Of a DNA stretch of 59,354 nt, positions 36,443 through 44,790 are shown piece after piece. The notes under the pieces were generated by a model, which saw nothing but the letters and a program-made list of their open reading frames with translations, did no database searches and was not told the DNA's origin. Source of the DNA: an uncultured bacterium (GTDB taxonomy: Bacteria; Vulcanimicrobiota; Xenobia; Xenobiales; Xenobiaceae); assembly GCA_934636825.1 (NCBI GenBank), contig CAKUBG010000020.1, positions 1-59,354 on the forward strand, read 5' to 3'. Each line of letters starts with the position of its first letter. The first letter of the stretch is position 1. A program made the position numbers and the translations under genes.

Positions 36443-36518
36443 TGGTGGAGCTAAAGGGACTTGAACCCTTGACCCCTTGCATGCCATGCAAGTGCTCTCC
36501 CAACTGAGCTATAACCCC
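36443..36518 (-). tRNA. tRNA-Ala (anticodon GGC), copy 1
   Basis: 76 nt, CCA encoded. The acceptor contains the G3:U70 pair that identifies alanine tRNA; the anticodon loop ATGGCAT gives GGC. Confidence 0.97.
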
Positions 36519-36530
36519 GGGAACGTTGCT

Positions 36531-36558
36531 ATTATATCTCACTAGAAATAAAAGTCAA
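36531..36558 (-). promoter_or_regulatory. Promoter of tRNA-Ala copy 1
   Basis: TTGACT (36553-36558), 16-base spacer and perfect TATAAT (36531-36536) on the - strand, 12 bases before the tRNA 5' end. Confidence 0.9.
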
Positions 36559-36719
36559 CAACTTAGAACAAAAAAAGCCAATTTTTTTTATGTAAAAGTT
36601 GAATGTCTATAAAATGGTGAAGATTACTAAAGTTGATGCTTGCAAAATGACAGAGAGGGGAGCCTATAGCTGCAAAGGCGGTAGAACTTCGCCTATTACA
36701 ATCGGAAGTAGTTGGTTTA

Positions 36720-36750
36720 AAAAATAAAAAAGCCTCCATATAGGAGACTT
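36720..36750 (-). terminator. Terminator of second tRNA-Ala unit
   Basis: Same hairpin as copy 1 with AAGCCTCC in the left arm, so one stem pair becomes G-U; followed on the - strand by a T run. Confidence 0.8.
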
Positions 36751-36770
36751 CTTACTTTTTTTTATACATT

Positions 36771-36846
36771 TGGTGGAGCTAAAGGGACTTGAACCCTTGA
36801 CCCCTTGCATGCCATGCAAGTGCTCTCCCAACTGAGCTATAACCCC
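36771..36846 (-). tRNA. tRNA-Ala (anticodon GGC), copy 2
   Basis: Identical in sequence to the copy at 36443, with CCA encoded and G3:U70. Confidence 0.97.
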
Positions 36847-36858
36847 GGGAACGTTGCT

Positions 36859-36886
36859 ATTATATCTCACTAGAAATAAAAGTCAA
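36859..36886 (-). promoter_or_regulatory. Promoter of tRNA-Ala copy 2
   Basis: TTGACT (36881-36886), 16-base spacer and TATAAT (36859-36864), identical to copy 1. Confidence 0.9.
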
Positions 36887-36982
36887 CAACTTAAACGCAA
36901 AAAAAACTAATTTTTTTTTCTTGGCGCAAGGTAGATTTTGATTGGCGATGACTGTTTGGGAGTAAAAAAATCAACCTAAACA

Positions 36983-37017
36983 AAAAAACACCGCCTCCCC
37001 CATGGTAGGGGAGACGG
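36983..37017 (-). terminator. Terminator of the rpmG-rplA operon
   Basis: 10-bp GC-rich stem (36991-37000 with 37008-37017, one mismatch), 7-base loop, followed on the - strand by a run of seven Ts. It separates rplA from the tRNA-Ala units, so rplJ/rplL expression is not continued here. Confidence 0.9.
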
Positions 37018-37042
37018 CATCCTTTAGGTAGTCAAGTTAGGT

Positions 37043-37756
37043 CTAGCGAGCGGCAGCAGCGGTAGACTGAGTAGCGTTGAGAACGTCTACGCTAATGCTG
37101 GGGCCCATGGAGCTGGTCAGATAAATGGAACGAACATAGGTTCCTTTGACAGCTACGGGACGAGCCTTCAAAATGGCATCGAACAAAGTGCGGAAGTTCT
37201 GCTCGAGCTTCTCGGCGTCAAAGCTTACTTTACCCAAAATACTGTGGATGCAGTTGTGCTTGTCGTTACGATACTCGAGTTTGCCTTTTTTGAACTCGGA
37301 AATGGTCTTGGGCAAATCGGGAGTTACGGTGCCGGACTTGGGGTTAGGCATACGCGGACCTAACACACGACCGAGCTCTTTACCGATGACGCCCATTACG
37401 TCGGGAGTAGCAATGCAGATGTCAAAATCAGACCAACCAGACTTGATCTTGGCGATTACATCTTCGAAACCGGCTACGTCGGCTCCAGCCTGCTCAGCGG
37501 CTTCGATCTTGTCAGCTTTGGTGATTACGCAAATACGAAGGGTCTTACCAGTACCGTGGGGCAATACGATGGTGCCACGGATGTTCTGGTCGGACTTTTT
37601 GCAATCGATACCGAGATGGAAGTGAGCTTCAACGGTCTCATCGAACTTAGCATAGGAGAGTCTTTTTACTAAGTCTACGGCCTCGGTAAGGGTGTACATT
37701 TGGCCTTTTTCGATTTGCTTTAATGCTTCTGCGAATTTCTTACTCTTCTTCGCCAC
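37043..37756 (-). CDS. rplA: 50S ribosomal protein L1
   Basis: 237 aa, normal length. The L1 signature RVLGPRMPNPKSGTV and the terminal block YVRSIYLTSSMGPSI are clear. L1 binds 23S rRNA at the L1 stalk and commonly represses its own operon. The start is GTG 37756 with GGAGG 7 bases upstream. Last gene of the operon, directly before the terminator. Confidence 0.98.
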   Translation of the reverse strand: MAKKSKKFAEALKQIEKGQMYTLTEAVDLVKRLSYAKFDETVEAHFHLGIDCKKSDQNIRGTIVLPHGTGKTLRICVITKADKIEAAEQAGADVAGFEDVIAKIKSGWSDFDICIATPDVMGVIGKELGRVLGPRMPNPKSGTVTPDLPKTISEFKKGKLEYRNDKHNCIHSILGKVSFDAEKLEQNFRTLFDAILKARPVAVKGTYVRSIYLTSSMGPSISVDVLNATQSTAAAAR

Positions 37757-37853
37757 TTTAAACCTCCAATGTGGTGCTGCAGGTTGATAAGTATTTCAAC
37801 CCTCCCACTGACGCCTCTCTTTTTTAGTTTGGCGTGTACGTAATTTTGGTTAA

Positions 37854-38279
37854 CTAGCCCTCTACGACGATACCAGCGCTGCGAGCGGTGCCGGCGATGA
37901 TCTTCATGGCGGCTTCGATGTCGTTAGCGTTGAGGTCTTTCATTTTGATCTCGGCAATTTTGCGGATCTGAGCGGAAGTTACGGTGCCGACCTTGGTTTT
38001 GTTAGGCTCGGCAGAACCGTGCTGAATACCGGCTTCCTTGAGGAGCAAGGTCTTGGCCGGAGGGGTCTTGGTGATGAAGGAGAAGGTCTTGTCCTCGTAA
38101 ACGGTGATCTCTACGGGGATGATCATTCCTACATCTTTGGAAGTGCGTTCGTTATACTGTTTAACGAACTCCATGATGTTGAGGCCGTGCTGACCCAAAG
38201 CAGGACCAACAGGGGGAGCGGGGTTAGCCTTACCCGCAGGAATTTGTAACTTAATGATGGCCTTTACTTTCTTCGCCAT
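37854..38279 (-). CDS. rplK: 50S ribosomal protein L11
   Basis: 141 aa. The N-terminal KLQIPAGKANPAPPVGPALG and C-terminal helix IIAGTARSAGIVV are diagnostic. It forms the GTPase-associated centre with 23S rRNA. ATG 38279 with AGAGGTG upstream. A 97-bp gap to rplA is long enough for an L1-binding leader, though I cannot draw a specific target with confidence. Confidence 0.98.
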   Translation of the reverse strand: MAKKVKAIIKLQIPAGKANPAPPVGPALGQHGLNIMEFVKQYNERTSKDVGMIIPVEITVYEDKTFSFITKTPPAKTLLLKEAGIQHGSAEPNKTKVGTVTSAQIRKIAEIKMKDLNANDIEAAMKIIAGTARSAGIVVEG

Positions 38280-38355
38280 TTTCTACACCTCTGTAGCTGA
38301 AGCTGTATCCTTCCCAAAAAACAATACTTAATCGTTTTATAGGAGAAAGCAGCTG

Positions 38356-39021
38356 CTAGATTTTTTCAACTTGACCGAACTCAAGAGTGGTCTTCACTGT
38401 GCGACCAAACATCTCGACATTAAGACCGAGTTTTTCGCTCTCTGGATTAACTTCGATTACTTCGCCTGTTTGATTCTGTAAAGCACCACTGATAACGCGA
38501 ACCGTCTGACCTATTTCCAGCTCAAGCTTTATTTTCTTAGGTGCAGACAAACCCATCAATTGCTTGATCTTTTCCACTTCATCTTTGGGAAGAGGAACCG
38601 GCTTTAAGCCGGGGCTGACAAAACCGGTGACGCCGGGAGTATTGCGGACAACGTACCAGGAGCGGTCGTTCATCTTCATTTGGATAAGAACGTAACCGGG
38701 ATAAATCTTTCTCTTGATGGTGCGCTTCTTCTGCTTTTTGTTTCCGTCAGTACTAAAACTGACTTCTTCCTCGACGGGCACCAGAACTTGGAAGATCTGG
38801 TCGCGCATATTTTGAGTTAAAATACGCTTGCTGAGGTTTTCAGAAACTTTATTCTCGTATCCGGAGTATGTATGTACTACATACCACTTAGGAGCGTCGG
38901 GATCGTTCTCATCGAATTCGGGAGCGTTCTCGACAGCCTTCTCCGAGGTCTCTTCATCTGAAGCAGATGATAATTCTTCGGCTTCAAAGTCCTCAGTCTG
39001 CGTTATTTTATCTTCTGTCAT
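38356..39021 (-). CDS. nusG: Transcription termination/antitermination factor NusG
   Basis: 221 aa from ATG 39021 (AAGG 9 bases upstream; in-frame starts 6 and 24 bases earlier are less well placed). A Glu/Asp-rich N-terminal extension of about 45 residues precedes the NGN domain (KWYVVHTYSGYENKV, IYPGYVLIQM), and a KOW domain lies at the C-terminus (IGQTVRVISGALQNQTGEV). NusG links RNA polymerase to Rho or ribosomal protein S10. Confidence 0.98.
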   Translation of the reverse strand: MTEDKITQTEDFEAEELSSASDEETSEKAVENAPEFDENDPDAPKWYVVHTYSGYENKVSENLSKRILTQNMRDQIFQVLVPVEEEVSFSTDGNKKQKKRTIKRKIYPGYVLIQMKMNDRSWYVVRNTPGVTGFVSPGLKPVPLPKDEVEKIKQLMGLSAPKKIKLELEIGQTVRVISGALQNQTGEVIEVNPESEKLGLNVEMFGRTVKTTLEFGQVEKI

Positions 39022-39123
39022 GGTCATACACCTTTGAGCAATCAAACTAAGCTTTTAGCTTTTTCTGTCGTTCCAGTAGAATTTGCATTCCGCGATCGGA
39101 GCCTTAGCTCCAGAACAGCTCGG

Positions 39124-39465
39124 TTAAACTGAGGCTTCAGTCGTACCAAACAACGCGGTTAGTATTTTGTTCACAATTCCCATGTAGCACGAAACCATAA
39201 TCAAGGTAACCAGCACTACGACGGTTGCGGAGCGGAGATCTTTGGCTGTGGGCCAGGAAACTCGTCCCCACTCATCCTTCACAGATACTAAGAACTTGAC
39301 TACTTTATCGTAAAGGCCCACTAAACCGGTTGTCTCATGTAAAGCTACATTTTTCTTGGAGCTACCGGCGTCTTGAGACTTCGTCAGGCCTACTGCAGGA
39401 GATTGGTCTTTCTTAATTCCGCCGCGACGGGCTTTGCTGCGCGCTGCGCTACCGGAACTAGCCAC
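39124..39465 (-). CDS. secE: Protein translocase subunit SecE
   Basis: 113 aa. The last 60 residues are the minimal SecE: amphipathic helix (VKDEWGRVSWPTAKDL) and one membrane helix (SATVVVLVTLIMVSCYM). The 50-residue N-terminal part is Lys/Arg/Ser-rich with no extra membrane helices. GTG 39465, two bases after the rpmG stop, so translation is probably coupled. Confidence 0.96.
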   Translation of the reverse strand: MASSGSAARSKARRGGIKKDQSPAVGLTKSQDAGSSKKNVALHETTGLVGLYDKVVKFLVSVKDEWGRVSWPTAKDLRSATVVVLVTLIMVSCYMGIVNKILTALFGTTEASV

Positions 39466-39467
39466 GA

Positions 39468-39632
39468 CTACTTAGTCTCCTTGTGAAGCGTGTGCTTTTT
39501 GCAAAAACGGCAGTACTTCTTGATCTCCATACGATCGGGATCGTTCTGCTTGTTCTTCTTAGTCGCGTAATTGCGGCGCTTGCAACTCTGGCAAGCTAAG
39601 TTGATGATTACGCGCACTTCTTTCTTGGCCAT
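39468..39632 (-). CDS. rpmG: 50S ribosomal protein L33 (zinc-binding form)
   Basis: 54 aa from ATG 39632, preceded by AAGGAGAG. Two CxxC pairs (CQSC and CRFC) mark the Zn-binding C+ paralogue, along with RNYATKKN typical of L33. Position before secE-nusG is the common bacterial order. Confidence 0.97.
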   Translation of the reverse strand: MAKKEVRVIINLACQSCKRRNYATKKNKQNDPDRMEIKKYCRFCKKHTLHKETK

Positions 39633-39848
39633 TTTGACTCTCCTTGTCAACTATTTGGCGGTAAACCTAAAAAAGAGTCCTGACAGTAATCCCGCCATAT
39701 CATGGCTTCACAGATCACTCCAGAACCCTTTTTTCACTAGAGGCCCCACCCGTCAAAAAAAGAACAACATAAGTCGTTCTTTTCCTGACCGTTAATTTTG
39801 TCTATCGCAAACTACTTACGGCAATCCACGACCAACAAAACCAATACA

Positions 39849-39924
39849 TGGAGCTGAGAAACAGGCTCGAACTGTCGACCTCGTCCTTACCAAGGACGTG
39901 CTCTACCTACTGAGCTATCTCAGC
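39849..39924 (-). tRNA. tRNA-Thr (anticodon GGT), copy nearer rpmG
   Basis: 76 nt, acceptor GCTGAGA/TCTCAGC, CCA encoded, anticodon loop TTGGTAA. Confidence 0.96.
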
Positions 39925-39962
39925 ATAATCGCTAAATGCTATACAGGATACTTGCTTTAGCA

Positions 39963-40038
39963 TGGAGCTGAGAAACAGGCTCGAACTGTCGACCTCGTCC
40001 TTACCAAGGACGTGCTCTACCTACTGAGCTATCTCAGC
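39963..40038 (-). tRNA. tRNA-Thr (anticodon GGT), second copy
   Basis: Identical to the copy at 39849; 38-bp spacer between the two. Confidence 0.96.
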
Positions 40039-40064
40039 GTGAATCCTATGCAACATTCAGCTTT

Positions 40065-40139
<75 letters not shown>

Positions 40140-40174
40140 GAGAACTACGCTTGACCCCCGCCTTGCGCATGAAG

Positions 40175-40203
40175 AGTATATGCGTAGACGCTGCTTATGT
40201 CAA
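40175..40203 (-). promoter_or_regulatory. Promoter of the tRNA-Gly/Thr/Thr-rpmG-secE-nusG-rplK-rplA operon
   Basis: Perfect TTGACA (40198-40203), exactly 17 bases, then TATACT (40175-40180) on the - strand, 35 bases before tRNA-Gly. Confidence 0.9.
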
Positions 40204-40324
40204 GGACTAAAAGCCAAAAAAGAATAGTTATTTTTTGAAGCTTATTATTCGTGGCCGCTGGACATGTGTATCGTAAGGCGCTTTTTGTTTTTTTTGATTG
40301 TTGATAGTAAAGAAGGAGGACACC

Positions 40325-40462
40325 TTGACAAAAACGAATTTGCCTTCCCTGTCTCGGTGGCGTTGGGTCGTGCAAGCGGCTGCAGTTCGCGCTGAGTTAA
40401 GTTTTTTAGCTGAATTTTGTTTTAGTGTTGTACTTTGGGCAAGGTTTAGATACAAGACTTAG
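40325..40462 (+). CDS. Possible 45-aa small protein
   Basis: TTG 40325 to TAG 40462. AAGGAGG at 40313-40319 with 5-base spacing is one of the best ribosome sites in the window, which is the main support. The product is basic at the N-terminus (MTKTNLPSLSRWRW), then hydrophobic (LSFLAEFCFSVVLWARF), so it could be a small membrane peptide or a leader for the following hydrolase. No homologue recognised. It fills the otherwise empty 380 bp between tRNA-Gly and the NlpC gene. Confidence 0.4.
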   Translation: MTKTNLPSLSRWRWVVQAAAVRAELSFLAEFCFSVVLWARFRYKT

Positions 40463-40520
40463 CTCGGAAGGACGCCATTTTTTTTGGCTGCCATCGCTAG
40501 TTTAGTTGTGGAGATTATTT

Positions 40521-41273
40521 GTGCGTATAGCTAAGTTTTTTGCGGCTTTTTCCCTTTTGTGCTGCTTGGGCGCTGGTGTGAGTGCTCAAGCTGATGTCGT
40601 CTATTCCATTAGGAATAACGATACTATAGAGAGAGTGGCCGCCAGATACAATGTCACTCCCGAGCAAATCAATAAAGTCAATCCTAAATTAAAACAATCT
40701 GGCTTTAAACCTGGCGTATTTATTGTGATCCCCAATAGTCCAGACGATGTCTCTATCAGCAAAGAGCAAGAGAGAGAAATTTTGGCCAAATTGGAAAAAG
40801 ATTTGCCTTCTCCTAGTTTGGTAAAATTAGAAGTGTCCGAATTGAATCGCGCGGGTAATCGTCATCGCGGTCAATTGGCTTATCGTGGTGGCATGGGAGT
40901 AAACGGACGCCTTATAGACAATGCCCACAAATATTTGGGGACGCCTTATGTGTTTGGCGGAACCGGTAACGGCTCTTTTGATTGCTCCGGCTTTACTATG
41001 AGAATGTATCAAATGTCAGGCATCGATTTGCCACGTACAGCCGATGTACAGTATGGCGTAGGTGTTAAAGTGCCTTTTGGAGCAGAAATGCCCGGCGACT
41101 TGGTTTTCTTTGAAACTTACCTTCCTGGCCCTTCTCATGTTGGCATTTACATTGGGGACGGAAAATTTATTCATGCTTCTTCCAGTAAAGGCGTTACTAT
41201 CAGTCGTTTGAGTCAGCCCTACTATGCTGCTCGTTATCTAGGCGCCAAGAGAGTTTTTAAAGAAGCTCTCTAA
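40521..41273 (+). CDS. Secreted LysM-NlpC/P60 peptidoglycan hydrolase
   Basis: 250 aa from GTG 40521, with GGAG 8 bases upstream (TTG 40506 is an in-frame alternative). Signal peptide residues 1-24 (SLLCCLGAGVSAQA); a LysM domain about 26-71 (IERVAARYNVTPEQINKVN) binds peptidoglycan; NlpC/P60 domain about 132-245 with Cys155 (FDCSGF), His206 (SHVGIYIG) and His218 (KFIHAS). Such enzymes cut the D-Glu to diamino-acid bond in cell-wall peptides. Two terminator-like hairpins follow. Confidence 0.94.
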   Translation: MRIAKFFAAFSLLCCLGAGVSAQADVVYSIRNNDTIERVAARYNVTPEQINKVNPKLKQSGFKPGVFIVIPNSPDDVSISKEQEREILAKLEKDLPSPSLVKLEVSELNRAGNRHRGQLAYRGGMGVNGRLIDNAHKYLGTPYVFGGTGNGSFDCSGFTMRMYQMSGIDLPRTADVQYGVGVKVPFGAEMPGDLVFFETYLPGPSHVGIYIGDGKFIHASSSKGVTISRLSQPYYAARYLGAKRVFKEAL

Positions 41274-41303
41274 GTACGATGGAGTAGCGTTAGGCTCCAA
41301 AGT

Positions 41304-41349
41304 AAACAGCTTCTCGCAAGTCACGATCTTGCAAGGAGCTGTTTTTTTT
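41304..41349 (+). terminator. Terminator of the NlpC/P60 gene
   Basis: Interrupted stem (AACAGCT and GCAAG paired with CTTGC and AGCTGTT, small internal loop) followed by eight Ts. Confidence 0.85.
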
Positions 41350-41360
41350 GTGCGATATAT

Positions 41361-41428
41361 AAAAAAACAGCTATTTCCCCCTGCTATTTGCAGTTACTTA
41401 TAACGAAAAGGAAACGGCTGTTTTTTTT
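41361..41428. terminator. Second, probably bidirectional terminator
   Basis: AAAAAACAGC at the left pairs with GCTGTTTTTT at the right around a long partly paired loop, with runs suited to both strands. It separates the NlpC gene from the convergent RTX-metallopeptidase gene. Confidence 0.65.
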
Positions 41429-41442
41429 GTGTGCTTTTTAGC

Positions 41443-42933
41443 TCAGTAGCGATCTCGGCGCTCTAATCCTAAGAAAGAACGCATAGAATTTTCGGATAGT
41501 CCTTCAGGATTAGCTTGCACTAAGCGGCTATCTAAGCCCACTGCTTGAAACTCTGCACCTGTTACACCGAAGGGGCCAGTAGCATATCCTCCTGTATAAG
41601 GATCGTAGGCCCAATTATCCATAGTGCCGGTGGAAGCGTTGTAAGAGTGCATGAGTTCATGGTGGAAACCAACTAAGGGAGGACGGTCTTGCCAAGCGGT
41701 TTCCGTATTTAAAGAAACGGATGCGCGGTTGTAATAAATAGTGGAGTCGGAGCCAACATTAGGCTTATTGTCTTCGTGATCAAAATAACCATCGGCACCG
41801 GAGCTGCACTGATTGCCGCTGGGCGTTTCAGATATGCTTACTTTCTTGCCGGTCTCTCCGATAGCTGCAAAAGCTTGTTGGCCGATGGGTATATCGGAAA
41901 GAGCTTCCAAATCACTAGTAACGCGGTTCTTAAATGAAGCGTCTCCGCTAATCTGGAAAAATTCGGGCACGGATGCAGAAGTCGTCTCTTCTACTGAAGT
42001 GTTGGTTCCAGCCGTAACTTGGGTTTGCGGAGAAACGTAGACGCGGCTATTTGTCTCGGCAGTAGATATGTTGTTGTTGCCGCTGCCGTCTACGATTACA
42101 TTGGTACCGCTTTGCGCGTCGATTGTATCGTCACCGCGTCCGCCAAAGAGCATATTGCGTCCGCCTTCAGCCTTAATGGTATCGTTACCTCGGCCACCGT
42201 CTACATAATTCTGGCCGGACGTTACAGTAATAACATCATCTCCGTCGAGGCCGTAAATGACACCGCCTCCACCTTCGTCGACAATGTAGTCTGCGTTGTT
42301 ACTTCCTTCAATATAATCGCGTCCCAGCCCGCCGGAGATGATATTGCCGTTTATGCTATGTCCGTCGACTGTTTTTATTACAGGAGCATCGGAGGCTAAA
42401 TCTAAGCCGCCGACAATGATTGTATCGTTGCCGCGACCGCCATAAATTTCGTTTTGTCCATAATTGTCGATAATAGTGTCGTTACCGGAGCCGCCTTGGA
42501 TGAAGTCGTTACCGCTACCTCCGGTAATAAATAAAGGAACACGTACATCTTCTTGGACGATGATTTTGTCGTTGCCTTTAAAACCGTCAATAACTAATTT
42601 TTTGGCTTCTTCCGAAGTAAAGTTACTTTTTTGACCATTTATATCGACTGTAATTCCGCCGTTCTCGCCTTTGGAGATATTTATTTCATCGTCACCTTCG
42701 GTTGCAGTAAGAATTTTTACTTCCGAGGGATCGCCACGCTTGCCTACGATACGTCTGGCCAAAAGATCGGCATCACTGCTGTGCTGGCCGTTGGTTGACA
42801 GAGAACTGTTTAGTTGCAAACTATCCTGAACAGTCTGGTTCTCTTCAGAATGGGAGAGAGGTTCTTGCGAGCCTACCTGGCTGAGAATATCAGCGCTTCT
42901 ATGCTGGTTTATGGAAAAATTTACGTTTATCAT
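41443..42933 (-). CDS. RTX-repeat protein with C-terminal M91-like zinc metallopeptidase domain
   Basis: 496 aa, ATG 42933. The first 70 residues lack a signal peptide. Residues about 110-300 carry hemolysin-type calcium-binding repeats (GGSGNDFIQGGSGNDTI, GGRGNDTI several times). The C-terminal domain has HExxH: His425, Glu426, His429 in FHHELMHSYN, with Glu461 (GAEFQAVG) a candidate third ligand; the layout resembles peptidase family M91 (NleD-type effectors). RTX repeats usually go with type I secretion, though no typical C-terminal signal or transporter is seen here. Proposed role: secreted protease; target unknown. Confidence 0.78.
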   Translation of the reverse strand: MINVNFSINQHRSADILSQVGSQEPLSHSEENQTVQDSLQLNSSLSTNGQHSSDADLLARRIVGKRGDPSEVKILTATEGDDEINISKGENGGITVDINGQKSNFTSEEAKKLVIDGFKGNDKIIVQEDVRVPLFITGGSGNDFIQGGSGNDTIIDNYGQNEIYGGRGNDTIIVGGLDLASDAPVIKTVDGHSINGNIISGGLGRDYIEGSNNADYIVDEGGGGVIYGLDGDDVITVTSGQNYVDGGRGNDTIKAEGGRNMLFGGRGDDTIDAQSGTNVIVDGSGNNNISTAETNSRVYVSPQTQVTAGTNTSVEETTSASVPEFFQISGDASFKNRVTSDLEALSDIPIGQQAFAAIGETGKKVSISETPSGNQCSSGADGYFDHEDNKPNVGSDSTIYYNRASVSLNTETAWQDRPPLVGFHHELMHSYNASTGTMDNWAYDPYTGGYATGPFGVTGAEFQAVGLDSRLVQANPEGLSENSMRSFLGLERRDRY

Positions 42934-43122
42934 CTCCAGGCCAGTGTATCATAAAAAAGGTAGATATTGCTTTAAAAGCTGTTGAAAAATCATTAACTTT
43001 AGGTCTTTAGATATAGCTTTTAGCAAAGTGCGCGGCAATGTATAATTTTTTTAATCATTTTGTCATAATTTTTATGTAAAACTATCTCCTTTTCGGTAAT
43101 ATTCGTTTCTCATAATAAATAC

Positions 43123-44601
43123 GTGCAAATGTTGAGCCGTTGTCTAATTTGGGGAACTGATTTTAAATACGCCTGGCCTTTATGGTGTATGGTAGGTATT
43201 TGCTGTGGATTCTGTATAAAAATTTGGCCGCGATTTAGTGTGTGTGGAATATCTGTAATATGTCTATTTAGCTTATGGGCACTGGTGGCTTTATCTACTT
43301 TGCGAAGACGAATAGCCTTCGCTTTATTTATTGTAGCGCTGAATACTTTTTTGATAACCTGGCGATATGAGGCTCCTCAGCCTGAATTACAAAATAATAT
43401 ATGGCGATCTTTGGAATATACTCATGTTTCCGGTCGTGGCAAAGTAGTCAAAATATACGCTTCTTCTTGGAATACGAAGGCGCTGTTGCGCTTGGAAAAC
43501 GGCGGCTTGCTTTGGGGGAAAAGTGTCGACAAACGTTTGCGCGATTATCAGGGCAAACAAGTGAAATTTAGTGGTTTACTTTTACCTATTACAGAAAATA
43601 CTCAAGGCGGAAAAAAAGCCAATATAATGTACATGGTTAAACTCAGTGGCTTTAAAGACGTCTCTCCTCCCAAGTCGTATCTTATTCCTGACGGCACTGG
43701 GGCCAATTCTTACATAAAAAACAAGATCGTAAGTGCTTTCAGCCACAACAGCAGGGAAATTGCAGCGGCTATGTTTTTAGGGCGCGGCGATCTTTTGGCA
43801 GAAGAAACCAAAGCACTGTTTAGAGATGTAGGGCTGAGTCATATGACTGCCGCTTCTGGTTTTCATCTTTCTATTATGGCAGCTATAGCTATGTTGGTTG
43901 TTGCTTGGAGTGGGCGCAGTCGCAGGTGGGGGGCTTGTAATGCCATCATTCTATGCGCTGTTTATGTGTACATAGTTGGATATATGGCTTCGCTATTAAG
44001 AGCTTTTATTATGGCGACTTTAGCTCTGGGGGCTTTGATTATCGGACGCCCTGTGCGTTTGGAACGAACTGTATGTCTAGCTTGGAGCTTTATGCTATTG
44101 AGTTGTCCGACTTGGATTGAAGATATAGGTTTCCAACTTTCGTTTGGAGCTGTATTTGGCATTATATGTTGGGCTTCATTATGGAACCGAATGTTACATT
44201 TTTTGCCAAAATTTTTAAGACAATCCGTTAGTTTGACTATGGCTGTTAATTTGTTTTTGTTGCCGTTATTAATAAACTATTTCCAGAAGGTTCCATGCGC
44301 TTCAATATTGGCCAACTTATTGGTGGTTCCGGCTTTAGAGGTTGTATTTATTCTGATAATTCCAACTTTGCTTTTATCATCATGGCCTGTAGTGGGTCAG
44401 TTTTTACCTTTGATCTGTGATTATTTGTGCCGGTACTCTGTAGCTGTGGCTATGTGGCTACGAGAACAGCTTCCCGTTTATGATTGTTGTCCGCTTTCTA
44501 CATGTCAAATGGCTATTTTTTATCTTGTGTTAATTGTCGGTCGTTTATTTCTTTGGGCCTTAGCGTGTAAAAAAGAGGCAGAGAAGTCTGTTTGCAGTTG
44601 A
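43123..44601 (+). CDS. ComEC/Rec2-family membrane protein, short form
   Basis: 492 aa. N-terminal helices, an OB-fold-like region (about 95-170), then the Competence domain with GLSHMTAASGFHLSIMAA (equivalent of the conserved HLxxxSGxH block) and many membrane helices. The C-terminal metallo-beta-lactamase domain found in full ComEC (about 750 aa) is absent and the gene ends normally. Full ComEC carries DNA across the inner membrane in natural transformation; short forms are common outside Firmicutes and may still transport DNA. GTG 43123 is used; no clear ribosome site. Confidence 0.85.
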   Translation: MQMLSRCLIWGTDFKYAWPLWCMVGICCGFCIKIWPRFSVCGISVICLFSLWALVALSTLRRRIAFALFIVALNTFLITWRYEAPQPELQNNIWRSLEYTHVSGRGKVVKIYASSWNTKALLRLENGGLLWGKSVDKRLRDYQGKQVKFSGLLLPITENTQGGKKANIMYMVKLSGFKDVSPPKSYLIPDGTGANSYIKNKIVSAFSHNSREIAAAMFLGRGDLLAEETKALFRDVGLSHMTAASGFHLSIMAAIAMLVVAWSGRSRRWGACNAIILCAVYVYIVGYMASLLRAFIMATLALGALIIGRPVRLERTVCLAWSFMLLSCPTWIEDIGFQLSFGAVFGIICWASLWNRMLHFLPKFLRQSVSLTMAVNLFLLPLLINYFQKVPCASILANLLVVPALEVVFILIIPTLLLSSWPVVGQFLPLICDYLCRYSVAVAMWLREQLPVYDCCPLSTCQMAIFYLVLIVGRLFLWALACKKEAEKSVCS

Positions 44602-44790
44602 TATGGCGCATAATCGACACCGTCCCCAAGTGGCTAAAAGTCGAAAATATTGGCTTTTTTGAGCATTTTACCGGTAGGATCGTCGTATCTATGTGCGGAA
44701 GGAGCGAAGACGACTGCTGAGTGTGTTTAAAAGCTGAAAACAACTTATTTGGCGGTCTTTTCAGTCGTTTTAGAATGGCAGGCCTTGGTT

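Larger units (their letters stand above)
36393..36893. repeat. Direct duplication of a whole tRNA-Ala transcription unit
   Basis: Copies at 36393-36565 and 36720-36893 (173 and 174 bp) include promoter, tRNA and terminator. They differ by one T/C change in the terminator stem, which keeps pairing by a G-U wobble in the RNA, and by one extra T. The 154-bp spacer is not duplicated. Confidence 0.95.

Noticed and set aside
37146..37625. 159-codon + strand frame antisense to rplA
   Set aside because: Antisense shadow of a highly conserved ribosomal gene.
40145..40455. - strand frames of about 75 codons upstream of tRNA-Gly
   Set aside because: They overlap the tRNA promoter and lack ribosome sites; the + strand small ORF is better supported.
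42019..42399. 126-codon + strand frame antisense to the RTX repeats
   Set aside because: Arises from the Gly/Asp repeat codons on the other strand.
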